A stretch of 64,000 bases of DNA from Thermosynechococcus vestitus BP-1 (GCF_000011345.1 NC_004113.1:1364001-1428000), one strand, 5' to 3'; numbered from the stretch's first letter, positions 27,038 through 36,803 are shown. The notes: generated from the sequence alone by a model not told the origin. Numbers and translations are program-made.

Positions 27038-28545
27038 GGGCGGGTTTGAATCTGCGCCACAGTTCGCTGCTCGGGTTTCAGGGATTGAGCCAGCCGCTGA
27101 ATATCGGCGGGGGTAATGTCATTAATCGCCTCTAGGCGAGCAAAGAGTTGTTGCCAGCCGCCCCCCTTTACGGCATACTCCGCCAAGAGTTTGGCCATGC
27201 CCTCATTGGACATCAGGTTTTGCAGCAGCTCCATCCGCAGTTGGGTTTTCACCCGCTCCAATTCTGCTGGGGTCACTGGAGTCGTTTGCAGTGCCTTGAG
27301 TTCCTGGGCAATGCCTGCGGCAAGGGCAGCGGTTGTTTGCCCCGGAGCTGGTGCCCCATAGATGAGAAAGCGATTGGGGTATTTATTACCCGGAAACCCC
27401 ACGTAGGCTTGCACATTGAGGGCAAGTTTTTGCTCAAGAACCAGGGAACGGTAGAGACGGGAGGTACGACCGCCAGTGAGGAGGCGAGCCAAAATTTCAT
27501 AGGTCAGATAGGCAGGTTCCCGCAGGGGCGGACAGGGATAGGCTTCGATGTAGAGGGGCTGGCTTGCCAATTCGAGGGTGATTTGGCGAGGGGCGGTTGG
27601 CGGGGGTTCGGGGGGGATGGTTGTGGTCTTGCCCCTGCCCCTGGGATAGCGACCAAAATAAACCGTGGCTAATTCCTTAACCTGTTGAGGATCTACGTCT
27701 CCCACCAGCACCATTGTCATTTTCTCGGGCGTGTAGTACTGGCGAAAGAACTCCTCCACATCGGCGCGGCGCAGGTTCTGAATGTCCTCACGGTAGCCAA
27801 TGACGGGTCGGCGGTAGGGATGCTCGCGAAAGGTCGTGGCCAAAAAAGCCTCAAAAAGTTGCCCTGAGGGGGAATTTTCTGTGCGCAGTCGCCGCTCCTC
27901 AAGGATGACTGCTTTTTCCTGATAGAAGTCGCGAAAGACGGGCTCCAAAAAGCGTTCTGACTCTAGGGACATCCACAGTTCTAATTTGTTGGCGGGAAAA
28001 CTGTAAAAGTAACGGGTGGCATCGGCGGAGGTGGTGGCATTGAGACCGACTCCCCCAGCCTGTTGAACAATTTGGCCATATTGATTGCGAATGACATAGC
28101 GATCGGCCGCCTGCTGCACAGCCGCAAATTCTGTGATCAATGCCTGACGTTGCCCCTCATCGGTTGCCGCTTGCAGTTGCTCAAAGAGGCGATCCAGTTG
28201 GGCAAGTTTCTCTTTTTCGGCAGCATAATCCGTTGTGCCGATCCGGCGGGTCCCCTTAAAGGCCAAGTGTTCGAGATAGTGGGCGACACCCGTTTGGCCT
28301 TCGGGTTCATCGACGCCCCCCACATCCACATAGGTGAGAAATGACACAATCGGGGCTTGGTGCTGCTCCATGACAATGAAGTGCATTCCATTGTCAAGAT
28401 AGAATTCACTCATTTGATCCATGGCACGGTCAATGTAGGGGCGAAGGGTTTGGGCATCGGCAGGCCAACAGAGGGCGATCGCCCCCACAAGAAGCCAGAG
28501 AAGAATTGGCCAACAGGACACTTGCCAGGAGTGTTGCTGCCGCAT
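27034..28545 (-). CDS. M16 family zinc metallopeptidase
   Basis: About 503 residues, with an N-terminal signal (WPILLWLLVGAIALCWPADAQ) indicating export. The inverted zinc motif HxxEH is intact as HYLEH, and the distal acidic ligand lies in KAVILEERR. The second, inactive M16-like half (about 300-500) has LVGDVDPQQV and EAYPCPPL. The insertion between HYLEH and the next strand is long and charged (about 115-165), as in cyanobacterial members. ATG 28545 lies 8 bases past the polA stop and places the signal peptide correctly; longer frames overlap polA. The substrate is unknown. Confidence 0.88.
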   Translation of the reverse strand: MRQQHSWQVSCWPILLWLLVGAIALCWPADAQTLRPYIDRAMDQMSEFYLDNGMHFIVMEQHQAPIVSFLTYVDVGGVDEPEGQTGVAHYLEHLAFKGTRRIGTTDYAAEKEKLAQLDRLFEQLQAATDEGQRQALITEFAAVQQAADRYVIRNQYGQIVQQAGGVGLNATTSADATRYFYSFPANKLELWMSLESERFLEPVFRDFYQEKAVILEERRLRTENSPSGQLFEAFLATTFREHPYRRPVIGYREDIQNLRRADVEEFFRQYYTPEKMTMVLVGDVDPQQVKELATVYFGRYPRGRGKTTTIPPEPPPTAPRQITLELASQPLYIEAYPCPPLREPAYLTYEILARLLTGGRTSRLYRSLVLEQKLALNVQAYVGFPGNKYPNRFLIYGAPAPGQTTAALAAGIAQELKALQTTPVTPAELERVKTQLRMELLQNLMSNEGMAKLLAEYAVKGGGWQQLFARLEAINDITPADIQRLAQSLKPEQRTVAQIQTRP

Positions 28546-28553
28546 CAACAAAC

Positions 28554-31391
28554 CTAATTGGCCTCCAGCCAGTTGGCCGCCGCGTAAATATCCACCGCAA
28601 GGGGCACACTCAGGGGCACCGCTGTACTCATCACTTCGGGAATGGTGGTTTGCAGGTGTTCCCACGCCTCAGGGGTCATCTCCAACACCAATTCATCGTG
28701 AACTTGCAGCAGCAGGCGAGCCTTTTCTGGCGGCAACAGGGGTGCCAGCTTCACCATTGCACACTTGATAATATCGGCACTGGAACCTTGAATCGGGGCA
28801 TTGGCTGCCGCCCGCAGGAGTCCCCGCTCGTAATTGCTCATCTTTAGTTTACTGGGATCGACATCGGCTAAGACGTCCAGGGGCTTACCCCGCAGGGATT
28901 GTAATTCGCGACTCTCAAATGCAAAGTAGCGCCGCCGTCCCAAAATAGTTTCCACATAGCCTTGGCTGAGGGCAAGCCGTTCCATTTGCCGCAGGTAGTC
29001 AAAGACCCGTGGATAGCGATTGTAAAACCGCTGAATAAACACCTTAGCCTCAGCTACACTCACGCCCGCCTCGCGGGCAAACCGCTGGGGGCCCATCCCG
29101 TAAATGACGCCAAAGTTAATCATTTTGCCCAGGCGACGCTCACTGGAACTAATATCGGTTTTTTCTAAGAGAAACTGCGCCGTGAGGCGATGGACGTCCG
29201 CCCCCTCTTGGTAGGCCGCCAGCAGGGCAGGCTCTTGACTCAGGTGGGCGAGGATACGCAACTCAATTTGGGAATAGTCCGCTGCCACCAGCAGCCAGCC
29301 CGCCTCTGGAATAAAGGCGCGCCGAATTTGCCGACTAAACTCGGTGCGAATGGGGATATTTTGCAGATTGGGGCTCGAGGACGAGAGGCGACCGGTGGCA
29401 GTCACCGCTTGGTTAAATTCAGTATGAACGCGGCCTGTGTCTGGACGCACCAGGGTGGGCAACACGTCAACATAGGTGGATTTGAGCTTCGCGAGGGTGC
29501 GATGGCTCAAAATGAGGTCAATCACGGGATGATCTCCCCGCAGTTTTTCAAGGGTTGCGGCATCGGTGGAATAGCCCAATTTCGTTTTATGGGTCTTTTT
29601 CGTATCCAGCCCCAAGGTGCCAAAGAGCAGTTCACTCAGTTGCTTGGGGGAGGCCAAGTTAAAGGGTTGTCCCACGGCATCCCAAGCCTGTTGTTGCAGG
29701 GCCGCCAGTTGCTGTTCGAGTTCTTGGGAGAGTTGCCGCAAATAGTCACTGTCAATGCGAATGCCCGTAGCTTCCATTTCCGCCAGAATGGGTTCGAGGG
29801 GTAATTCCACCTCTAGGAGCAGTTGCCGCAAGCGGGGGGTCAGGTCTGCCTCTAGTTTCTCCTTGAGAAGATAGGTGGTATGAACATCGAGGCCACAGTA
29901 CTGGGCCACCGTGGCCGGTGACAGATCCGCAAGGGTTTGGTCTTTGCCGACAAGAGTGCGGTAGCTTTGGGCTTGCAGGGGCAGATAGCGTTGACACAGA
30001 TCCTTAAGGTTGTGGCTGGCTTCCGGGTTAATCACATAGCTAGCCAGCATTGTGTCAAATACTACCCCCCGTAATTGAATCCCCTGAAAGCGCAACACCA
30101 AGCGGTCAAATTTGGCATTTTGCAAGACTTTGGGGTAGCGATCGCCCTCAAGAATTGGTCGCAAAGCAGCGAGGGTCTCCTCCAGGGGGAGGTTCTGGCC
30201 CTCTTTGTGTCCCAAGGGCAGATAGGCCACCTGATCAGGAGCGGCTCCCCAACAGCAACCCAGGCCCACCAAAGCAGCATCGCGGGGGTTCAAGGCCGTT
30301 GTTTCCGTGTCCCAAGCCACGGGATGGTTTGCATCTGTACAGGTTTCTAGCTGGCTCATCAGCCATTGCAGTTGCTCTGGCGTTTCAATGAGTTGCACAT
30401 TCAAGGGAGGGGGGGTATCCGTGGGGGCAAAAAACCACGTTTCCTCTGAGTCAGTCTCTAGATCGGGGAGGATGCCCCCTAAGCGGAGGTGCCAGTCCTG
30501 AAGTTGCAGCCGCAGGGCACGAAACTCCAACTGATCTAATAGGTGATCCAGCGTTGGCCAGTCAAAGGGACTGAGATGTAGTTCCTCTAGGGGGAGTTCC
30601 AAGGGGACATCGTGGACAATTTGGGCCAACGTACGGGAATGGCGGGCATCGGCCTCCCCATTGATCAGCTTGGTTCTCAGGCTTGGCGGCCTGATCTCAT
30701 GGATGTGGGCGTAAATGTCCTCCAGGGTAGGGTATTGACTCAGTAATTGCACAGCGGTTTTTGGGCCAATCCCCTTAATACCGGGAATGCGATCGCTGGC
30801 ATCGCCACAGAGGGCTTTGTAGTCCACAATTTGCTCTGGCCAAACCCCCATTGTTTCCTTAACCTTGAGGGCATCAAAGGCCTCCAGACCCTGTTTGCGC
30901 TGGCCAAGGGTACTCCCTAGATACAAAACCTGGACTTGACCCTCGCGATCAATTAATTGAAAGAGGTCGCGATCGCCACTGACAATGGACACCGGCCACC
31001 CCTGGGATCGCCAGCAGTGCGCCACCGTACCAATCACATCATCCGCTTCATAGCCCGGCTGACTCAATAGGGGCAAACGCAGGGCCCGCAGCAGCGCTTG
31101 CAAATTGGCAATATCGGTAATAAAGTCCTGCGGAGTTTCAGCCCGACCTGCTTTGTAGTTTTCATCGGCGGCGTGGCGAAATGTCGGTTCTCCCAAGTCA
31201 AAGGCAATGGCTACATGGTCGGATTGCTGCTGCTCCAGAATCTCTAGGAGGCTCTTGAGAAAGCCAAAGCACACACTGGTCGGAATCCCCGTAGAGGTGC
31301 GCAAGCCCCCGTCTCGCCCCTTGCTAAAGGCGTAGTAGGCACGAAAGGCCAAGGAATGACCATCAATCAGCAGCAGATGGGGGGCAGACAT
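28554..31391 (-). CDS. polA: DNA polymerase I
   Basis: About 945 residues with all three Pol I modules. The 5'-3' exonuclease occupies about 1-290 (LLIDGHSLAFRAYYA, GYEADDVIG). The 3'-5' exonuclease occupies about 330-520 and keeps its metal ligands: WDTETTALNP, LQNAKFDRL and YCGLDVHTT. The polymerase domain has motif A DYSQIELR, motif B RRLGKMINFGVIYG and motif C QVHDELVLE. The proofreading site thus appears intact, unlike Taq polymerase. ATG 31391 (MSAPHLLLI) is the natural start. The M16 peptidase gene follows 8 bases downstream. Confidence 0.96.
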   Translation of the reverse strand: MSAPHLLLIDGHSLAFRAYYAFSKGRDGGLRTSTGIPTSVCFGFLKSLLEILEQQQSDHVAIAFDLGEPTFRHAADENYKAGRAETPQDFITDIANLQALLRALRLPLLSQPGYEADDVIGTVAHCWRSQGWPVSIVSGDRDLFQLIDREGQVQVLYLGSTLGQRKQGLEAFDALKVKETMGVWPEQIVDYKALCGDASDRIPGIKGIGPKTAVQLLSQYPTLEDIYAHIHEIRPPSLRTKLINGEADARHSRTLAQIVHDVPLELPLEELHLSPFDWPTLDHLLDQLEFRALRLQLQDWHLRLGGILPDLETDSEETWFFAPTDTPPPLNVQLIETPEQLQWLMSQLETCTDANHPVAWDTETTALNPRDAALVGLGCCWGAAPDQVAYLPLGHKEGQNLPLEETLAALRPILEGDRYPKVLQNAKFDRLVLRFQGIQLRGVVFDTMLASYVINPEASHNLKDLCQRYLPLQAQSYRTLVGKDQTLADLSPATVAQYCGLDVHTTYLLKEKLEADLTPRLRQLLLEVELPLEPILAEMEATGIRIDSDYLRQLSQELEQQLAALQQQAWDAVGQPFNLASPKQLSELLFGTLGLDTKKTHKTKLGYSTDAATLEKLRGDHPVIDLILSHRTLAKLKSTYVDVLPTLVRPDTGRVHTEFNQAVTATGRLSSSSPNLQNIPIRTEFSRQIRRAFIPEAGWLLVAADYSQIELRILAHLSQEPALLAAYQEGADVHRLTAQFLLEKTDISSSERRLGKMINFGVIYGMGPQRFAREAGVSVAEAKVFIQRFYNRYPRVFDYLRQMERLALSQGYVETILGRRRYFAFESRELQSLRGKPLDVLADVDPSKLKMSNYERGLLRAAANAPIQGSSADIIKCAMVKLAPLLPPEKARLLLQVHDELVLEMTPEAWEHLQTTIPEVMSTAVPLSVPLAVDIYAAANWLEAN

Positions 31392-31482
31392 AGGATTGTC
31401 AAGACACAACGGCGGCGGGTGACTTTATCCATTATTGATTAAAAAATCACTAAAAAAATTTGGCCTAAAAGCTCGCAGGATC

Positions 31483-34400
31483 TCAGCGGCCAAAGTCGCG
31501 GCGTTTTTGACAGAAGGGTAAAGCCACTAGCATTGCCAAGATGAGAAGGCTTTGATTGCGCCAATGGCGTTGCACATCCACGGTAAACATATACCCTTGA
31601 TCCCGCTGGAAGCGACTGATAGTGCCCTGCGCTTCATTGATGGCACGACTGCGCTGGCGATTCCACTCGGAGTATTTTACTTCCCACTGGTCCATTGCCG
31701 CCTGATAGGCTTGCAGCCGTCGCAGGTAGTCCTGGAGCGCCGCCGGATCAGTGGGGGGATCCCCGGGAGGCTCTGGCTGCGGCGGTGCGGGTTCATCCAC
31801 TGCGGGTACGTATTTGGAGCGAATTCCGGGGAAGTTGCAGGTTTGAAAGAGGCCCGGGCCATAGCAAAGACAAAAGTCCCGCTGCATTTGTTCGGTCATG
31901 TTTTGCCGCTCTTCCTCTGGCTCCCGCCAACAGGGGTCATTGGCAATGTCATCCCCCATACCCGTGAGCTTTACCATCGCCTCAAAGGGCCATTTAATCA
32001 CCGTCAGATGGCTCATCATCTGCCCCGGCAACCCAAAGGAAGAAACGGGCTGAATACCGCCACTAAAGATAATTTGTGGCACTAAAAACATCAGCACCAG
32101 CAGGGGCACGATGTTCTGGCTAGGGGCAAGGGCAGAGACCAAAAGGCCCATCGCCATACCGCCAAAAATGGCAAGGGCGAGGGTGATGTACATGGCAAAG
32201 GTGACCCCCCAATCTCCCGGTAAATCCACCGCTAGTTTTGTTACCGCCAGGTAGGTGGCCGCTTGATAAAGGGCAAGACCAAGGGCGATCGCCCCCTTGG
32301 AACCAAGGTAGGGCAACAGCCGCAGGCCAATCATCCGTTCCCGCTGATAAACCTCCACTTCCTTGACCAATTCTCGCATTGTCGTCATCGCACCAATCAT
32401 CACTGCAATTAGACTGGTGACAAAAATCATCGTCAGGGCTTGACCCCCATTCCCCGTTTCGGGATTAAAGACATCCCGCCGCCAAGAGACAAAACTCAGA
32501 CTACCGAGCAAAGGAGCAATTAAGAGGGTCAGCAGCAGGTGGATGCGATCTTGACTGAGGAGGGTGAGGTTGCGCTGAGTGAGAATGAGAAATTGTTGCC
32601 AAGGGGAGATTTTAGATTTCGGTTCACTGCTGCGACGGGACTTGCCCTTGGTGCCCTGTTGACTTTCATCGGGCAGGTGAACGAGCATCTGCTGTCGGCC
32701 AACGACGTATTCCTGATAGAGGCGCGATCGCCGGTAGGCCTGCTCTAGCTCTTCTGAGGTGGGGGCATGGGGGTTTTTCTCCTTGTCTAAGGCACGGTAG
32801 ATGCCAGAGAAATCCTCGAGCTTGATGCCACTCAGGCGATCGCCAAAGGTAGCGCGGAAATAGGGCAGCAGTTGATTAGGGGGGCCAAAGTAGGCGAGCC
32901 GTCCGCCCTCCGCCAAATAGATCACCAGATCACACTCCCGGATGTTTTGGGTGGCATGGGTAATGATGAGGATCGTTCGCCCCTGATCCGCCAACTGCCG
33001 CAGCAAAAACATCAGGTCCGCCTCAGTGCCCGGATCCAAACCAGAGGTCGCCTCATCGAGGAAGAACAGACTGGGCTGCGTGAGCAGTTCTGCACCAATA
33101 CACACCCGCCGCTGCTGACCGCCACTCAGACGCGCAATGGGCACATCGCGACGGTGGTTCAGTCCCAATTCCGTTAACACCTCTGTTACCCGCTGTTGGC
33201 GTTCCGCTGCAGTGGTATCGGGGGGCATCCGTAGCTTTGCTGCATATTCCAAGGCTTGGGCGATCGTCAGTTCCTCGTGAATGATATTTTTCTGCGGTAC
33301 ATAGCCCAATTGTGCTTGAAAGGCCTGATAGTTGCGGTAGAAATTTGTGCCATTGACCAGTACGGTCCCCGTTGTTGCTGGCCGCAGTCCATTGAGGGCA
33401 TCCAGGAGCGTTGACTTACCACTACCACTAGGCCCCAAGATGGCCACAAACTCCTTAGGCATGATGGATAGGGAAATATCGTGGAGAATTTGCGTTCCCT
33501 TGCCCACCAGCTTCCTGAGGTTGATGGCATCGAGGCGCATGTGACCCGATTCGGCATATTGGGTCAGGGTTTCATCGACATTGAGAACGAGGCGATCGCT
33601 ACCAATGCGAATACTGTCCCCCACCCGCAGCAGTGTCGGTTCCTCGACCTCACGGCCATTGACAAACGTGCCATTGCTAGACCCCAAATCCGTGAGTAGG
33701 AAATCTCCATTGCGGCGCTCAATTTTGGCATGGTGACGGGACACCGTTGGATGCCCAATCACCAGATCATTGTTTGGATCGCGGCCAATCGTGAACGTGT
33801 TGTATCCCACCAGCGAAATCGTCTTCACAGGGACACTGGGTGGGGCATCTGCCTCAGGAACGGCGAGTACCGTTGCCGTGCCGGTCAAACCCAACTCCGT
33901 CGCTGGGCTAAAAACAAGGGCATGGCGCTCCTTGTCAATGCGATCAGGCAACTGCTGCCCCACATAGGTCAGCCTGACAAATTCCGTCAGGGCATAACTC
34001 TCCCCTATCCCCAAATGCACATTCATTGCTGGTTGCGGGTCACTGAGATCCACCACCTGCAAATGCTGCTCCGCAAACCGTAATTTCAAGTGGCAGGGTA
34101 ACAGTTCAGGAGTATCCACCACCACATCGCAGGCGGGGTGAGTTCCCAAAAGTGCTGTTTGCTCCTGTAGCCCCCAACGTTGTCGCCATGTTTTGGTGCA
34201 CACTTCAATCACAGGGACTGCAGCATCTTTGCTGACCTCGGTAGCACCGGGTTGATAGTTGTGGTACTGCCAGATGAGGCGAAAGCGCACGGCAGAGTTG
34301 CCCAGCGTAATCAAGTCACCATCCTCGAGGGGAATGGGGGTATTGGGCACAACTGCTTGGCCATTGAGATGGGTACCCGCCTTACTGCCGAGATCGACTA

Positions 34401-34572
34401 GGTGCACTTGCCCTTCCCGCCACTCAAAGAAAGCGTGGTGGCGAGACACGGAAATATCATTGAGGACAATATCATTATCGGGGGCACGGCCAACTTTCAG
34501 TCCGCTGACGGGCAACCGGACGCCTTGCTCACTCACTGATTTGACCAGTTCTAACCACGCTGCTTGAGTCAT
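31483..34572 (-). CDS. FHA-domain ABC transporter, ATPase-permease fusion (paralog 2)
   Basis: A 1029-residue paralog of the 17953-20934 protein with the same layout. FHA 1 is intact (GRAPDNDIVL, VSRHHAFF, SKAGTHLNG). FHA 2 is degenerate: LLPCHLKL replaces the SRxH motif. FHA 3 is intact (GRDPNNDLVI, VSRHHAKI, SNGTFVNG). An ABCG-type ATPase follows (GPSGSGKST, LSGGQQRRVC, LFFLDEATSGLDPG), then an ABC-2 membrane domain containing a Cys/Pro-rich loop (DEPAPPQPEPPGDPP). Phosphothreonine-dependent control is inferred from the FHA domains. The substrate is unknown. It is the last native-looking gene before the polysaccharide island. Confidence 0.9.
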   Translation of the reverse strand: MTQAAWLELVKSVSEQGVRLPVSGLKVGRAPDNDIVLNDISVSRHHAFFEWREGQVHLVDLGSKAGTHLNGQAVVPNTPIPLEDGDLITLGNSAVRFRLIWQYHNYQPGATEVSKDAAVPVIEVCTKTWRQRWGLQEQTALLGTHPACDVVVDTPELLPCHLKLRFAEQHLQVVDLSDPQPAMNVHLGIGESYALTEFVRLTYVGQQLPDRIDKERHALVFSPATELGLTGTATVLAVPEADAPPSVPVKTISLVGYNTFTIGRDPNNDLVIGHPTVSRHHAKIERRNGDFLLTDLGSSNGTFVNGREVEEPTLLRVGDSIRIGSDRLVLNVDETLTQYAESGHMRLDAINLRKLVGKGTQILHDISLSIMPKEFVAILGPSGSGKSTLLDALNGLRPATTGTVLVNGTNFYRNYQAFQAQLGYVPQKNIIHEELTIAQALEYAAKLRMPPDTTAAERQQRVTEVLTELGLNHRRDVPIARLSGGQQRRVCIGAELLTQPSLFFLDEATSGLDPGTEADLMFLLRQLADQGRTILIITHATQNIRECDLVIYLAEGGRLAYFGPPNQLLPYFRATFGDRLSGIKLEDFSGIYRALDKEKNPHAPTSEELEQAYRRSRLYQEYVVGRQQMLVHLPDESQQGTKGKSRRSSEPKSKISPWQQFLILTQRNLTLLSQDRIHLLLTLLIAPLLGSLSFVSWRRDVFNPETGNGGQALTMIFVTSLIAVMIGAMTTMRELVKEVEVYQRERMIGLRLLPYLGSKGAIALGLALYQAATYLAVTKLAVDLPGDWGVTFAMYITLALAIFGGMAMGLLVSALAPSQNIVPLLVLMFLVPQIIFSGGIQPVSSFGLPGQMMSHLTVIKWPFEAMVKLTGMGDDIANDPCWREPEEERQNMTEQMQRDFCLCYGPGLFQTCNFPGIRSKYVPAVDEPAPPQPEPPGDPPTDPAALQDYLRRLQAYQAAMDQWEVKYSEWNRQRSRAINEAQGTISRFQRDQGYMFTVDVQRHWRNQSLLILAMLVALPFCQKRRDFGR

Positions 34573-34940
34573 GACCTTGGTACAAAAGGAGCTTGATGCC
34601 AGTCAGTGTACTGGATTCTAAATGCATTGACCAAAAGATGAGAACTTTGGCCAACTTCTCTGGCTTGCAGGCGATTCCCTTGAGTCCTGCAACTTGTCCC
34701 TTACTCCTCTGGTAGACATTAGCACCAGCCCCGACTTGTCATCCGGGAACTTGCTGAATTGATAAGCCAGGGGATATGATAAAAAACTGAGATCTTGGTT
34801 GAGTCCACAAAACCAGATGCATCCCCAGGGAAGGTAGTCGATATTTCGTGCCTTGCGGCAGGGGGCGAGCAAGCAAGTGAGAATTTGGGAGCCGCTCTTG
34901 TTAAGGCTCATAGGCATCCCTAGTCATCGAAGCCCGTTCC
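34573..34940. other. Gene-poor junction between FHA-ABC gene and polysaccharide island
   Basis: About 370 bases. A 99-codon minus-strand frame is open (34618-34917) but has no recognisable domain and no good ribosome site. A perfect inverted repeat CCAGT-N6-ACTGG lies at 34599-34614, just upstream of the FHA-ABC start, and could be an operator. I find no complete insertion sequence or tRNA marking the island's left edge. Confidence 0.5.
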
Positions 34941-35576
34941 ATGAGCGCCAACTTTTTGATCCAGACCGTGAGCAACACCCCTGAAAACATCCTCTGGCAC
35001 CAGTCCACAGTGACCCGCGCCCGCCGCGAACAGCTGAACGGGCACAAATCCTATGTGCTCTGGTTTACCGGTTTGTCTGGCGCGGGCAAATCGAGGCTCG
35101 CCCACACGGTCGAGGAACGATTACATCGGCTCGGCTGCCGCACCTTCGTTCTGGATGGAGACAACGTCCGACACGGCCTCTGCTCCGACCTGGATTTCAG
35201 CGAAGTTGGCCGAAAGGAAAATATCCGCCGTATCGGTGAAGTCGCCAAGTTAATGATGGAAGTGGGGTTGATTGTCATGACTGCCTTCATCAGCCCCTTC
35301 CGGGCCGATCGCGAGGCTGTCCGCAACCGGATGCCGTACGGTGATTTTCTGGAAATCTATTGCCAGGTCAGCTTGGAAGCTTGCGAAGCGCGTGATGTCA
35401 AAGGCCTCTACAAAAAGGCCCGAGCTGGACAAATCAAGAACTACACCGGCATCGACTCGGCCTATGAAGCGCCGCTGAAACCCGAGCTGGTGGTCAATAC
35501 AGAATGTCTGACGCTAGAAGAGTCTGTAAGTGCTGTTCTACGCATGCTTCACGAGCGAGGGATGGTGGTGCAATGA
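34941..35576 (+). CDS. cysC: Adenylylsulfate (APS) kinase
   Basis: A 211-residue APS kinase that phosphorylates adenylylsulfate to PAPS. Visible: [16 protein letters not shown] (P-loop), [19 protein letters not shown], the phospho-acceptor-type serine in [10 protein letters not shown], and the lid [18 protein letters not shown]. It is the first gene of the island and its sequence reads like proteobacterial CysC. PAPS could serve sulfation of a polysaccharide, but no sulfotransferase is recognisable here. The next gene begins 60 bases later. Confidence 0.93.
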
Positions 35577-35635
35577 CCAGCGAATTGCACATGAGTCTTG
35601 GCAGCGCATACTAGTCAATCTATCAGCTAGAGCCT

Positions 35636-36173
35636 ATGAGTCCGAGAATTCATCCCACCGCAGAGGTCCTGTCAACACAGATTGGTGAAAGTACCACAAT
35701 CTGGCAATTCGTTGTGGTCTTGGCGAAAGCTAGGATTGGGTGCGACTGTAATATTTGCTCCCATGTTTTTATTGAGGATGATGTGGTTATTGGTGACCGC
35801 GTCACCATCAAAAACGGTGTTCAGCTTTGGAACGGCCTGCGCGTGGAGGATGATGTGTTCATTGGTCCAAACGTGACGTTTACCAATGACAAATTTCCTC
35901 GCTCCAAAGTGTATCCAAGTGCCTTTCTCCAAACGATTATTCAAGAGGGAGCTTCAATCGGGGGGGGCGGTGATTTTGCCGGGTGTTACCATTGGCAGGA
36001 AGGCGATGGTAGGGGCAGGATCTGTGGTCACCCGATCCGTTCCTGCAGGGGCCATCGTTGTAGGCAACCCGGCACAGATTGTTGGCTATGTGGAGCAGGA
36101 GTATGAAACCCGCTCCAGCACCGACGATCCGAAAGGCGAGTCAGATTCTCGGGAAGACTCTCATGTTCCGTGA
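35636..36173 (+). pseudogene. Hexapeptide-repeat sugar acyltransferase (FdtC/WlbB-like), frameshifted at a G8 tract
   Basis: A left-handed beta-helix acyltransferase of about 178 residues is split by a frameshift. The first frame runs from ATG 35636 ([43 protein letters not shown]) to the run of eight G at 35950-35957, after which it loses homology. The next frame resumes exactly there ([40 protein letters not shown]) and ends at 36173. Seven G would restore one frame. In the FdtC/QdtC role it would N-acetylate a dTDP-3-amino-3,6-dideoxyhexose. The shift may be a real mutation, a phase-variable tract or a sequencing error. Confidence 0.85.
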
Positions 36174-36675
36174 TGTCTCCCTAAATGATGCGGGTTTCAT
36201 TTTGGGCTTGCGTACGGATGAACAAAAGTCGCGCTATCTATCAGTGACAACGCCCGATTTGAAGCAGCAGCAAGAATGGATCCAACGATATTTGATCTCT
36301 CAGGATCAAGCTTATTTTATAATTGCCACAAAAGATGGCGAACCGCTCGGTACGGTACGCTTGTACGATGCACAAGGAGACAGTTTTTGCTGGGGAAGTT
36401 GGATTATCAAGTCAGGGGCGCCGGTACACGCTGCAATCGAATCTGCGCTCATGGTCTACGCGTATGCACTCGATTTTCTGGAGTTTTCCCGTGCGCATTT
36501 TGATGTGCGCAAAGCTAATGAACATGTTTGGCGTTTTCATGAACGCTTTGGTGCCACTCGCGTCGGAGAAAGCGCCCTTGATTACTATTACCGAATAGAA
36601 CCTGATGCAATTGCAGCTTCACGGCAACGCTATCGAAAATATTTGCCAGAACCCATCATTGTTGAATGGCTGTGA
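36103..36675 (+). CDS. GNAT-family N-acetyltransferase
   Basis: About 190 residues with a GNAT fold of the RimJ/RimL type: [48 protein letters not shown], and [21 protein letters not shown] in the acetyl-CoA-binding region. In this cluster it could acylate an amino sugar nucleotide, possibly in parallel with the broken FdtC-like enzyme. ATG 36103 overlaps the preceding acyltransferase by 71 bases; ATG 36163, just before FRDVSL, is the alternative. Function is inferred from context. Confidence 0.8.
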   Translation: MKPAPAPTIRKASQILGKTLMFRDVSLNDAGFILGLRTDEQKSRYLSVTTPDLKQQQEWIQRYLISQDQAYFIIATKDGEPLGTVRLYDAQGDSFCWGSWIIKSGAPVHAAIESALMVYAYALDFLEFSRAHFDVRKANEHVWRFHERFGATRVGESALDYYYRIEPDAIAASRQRYRKYLPEPIIVEWL

Positions 36676-36803
36676 ACCAATTCTCCTCTAGAATTTCCAC
36701 TGAGCAGGAGGGGCGCTACCTCAACGAAGGACTGATCTTCCAGAAGGAAGGCTTCGGAGGCCGCGCGATCGTGCACGATTTTTATGAACTGGAGTTATCA
36801 TGA
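36672..36803 (+). CDS. Possible 43-residue coupled small ORF
   Basis: A GTG at 36672 overlaps the GNAT stop codon, and the frame ends in a TGA (36801-36803) that overlaps the fdtA ATG (ATGA). The peptide contains STEQEGRYLNEGLIFQKEGF and ends FYELELS. Overlaps at both ends suggest a real translated frame within the operon. It could instead be a fragment of a lost larger gene. I do not recognise it. Confidence 0.4.
   Translation: MNQFSSRISTEQEGRYLNEGLIFQKEGFGGRAIVHDFYELELS

Noticed and set aside
34618-34917. 99-codon minus-strand frame at the left edge of the island
   Set aside because: No domain, no ribosome site and odd composition; I could not link it to a transposase or any known gene.
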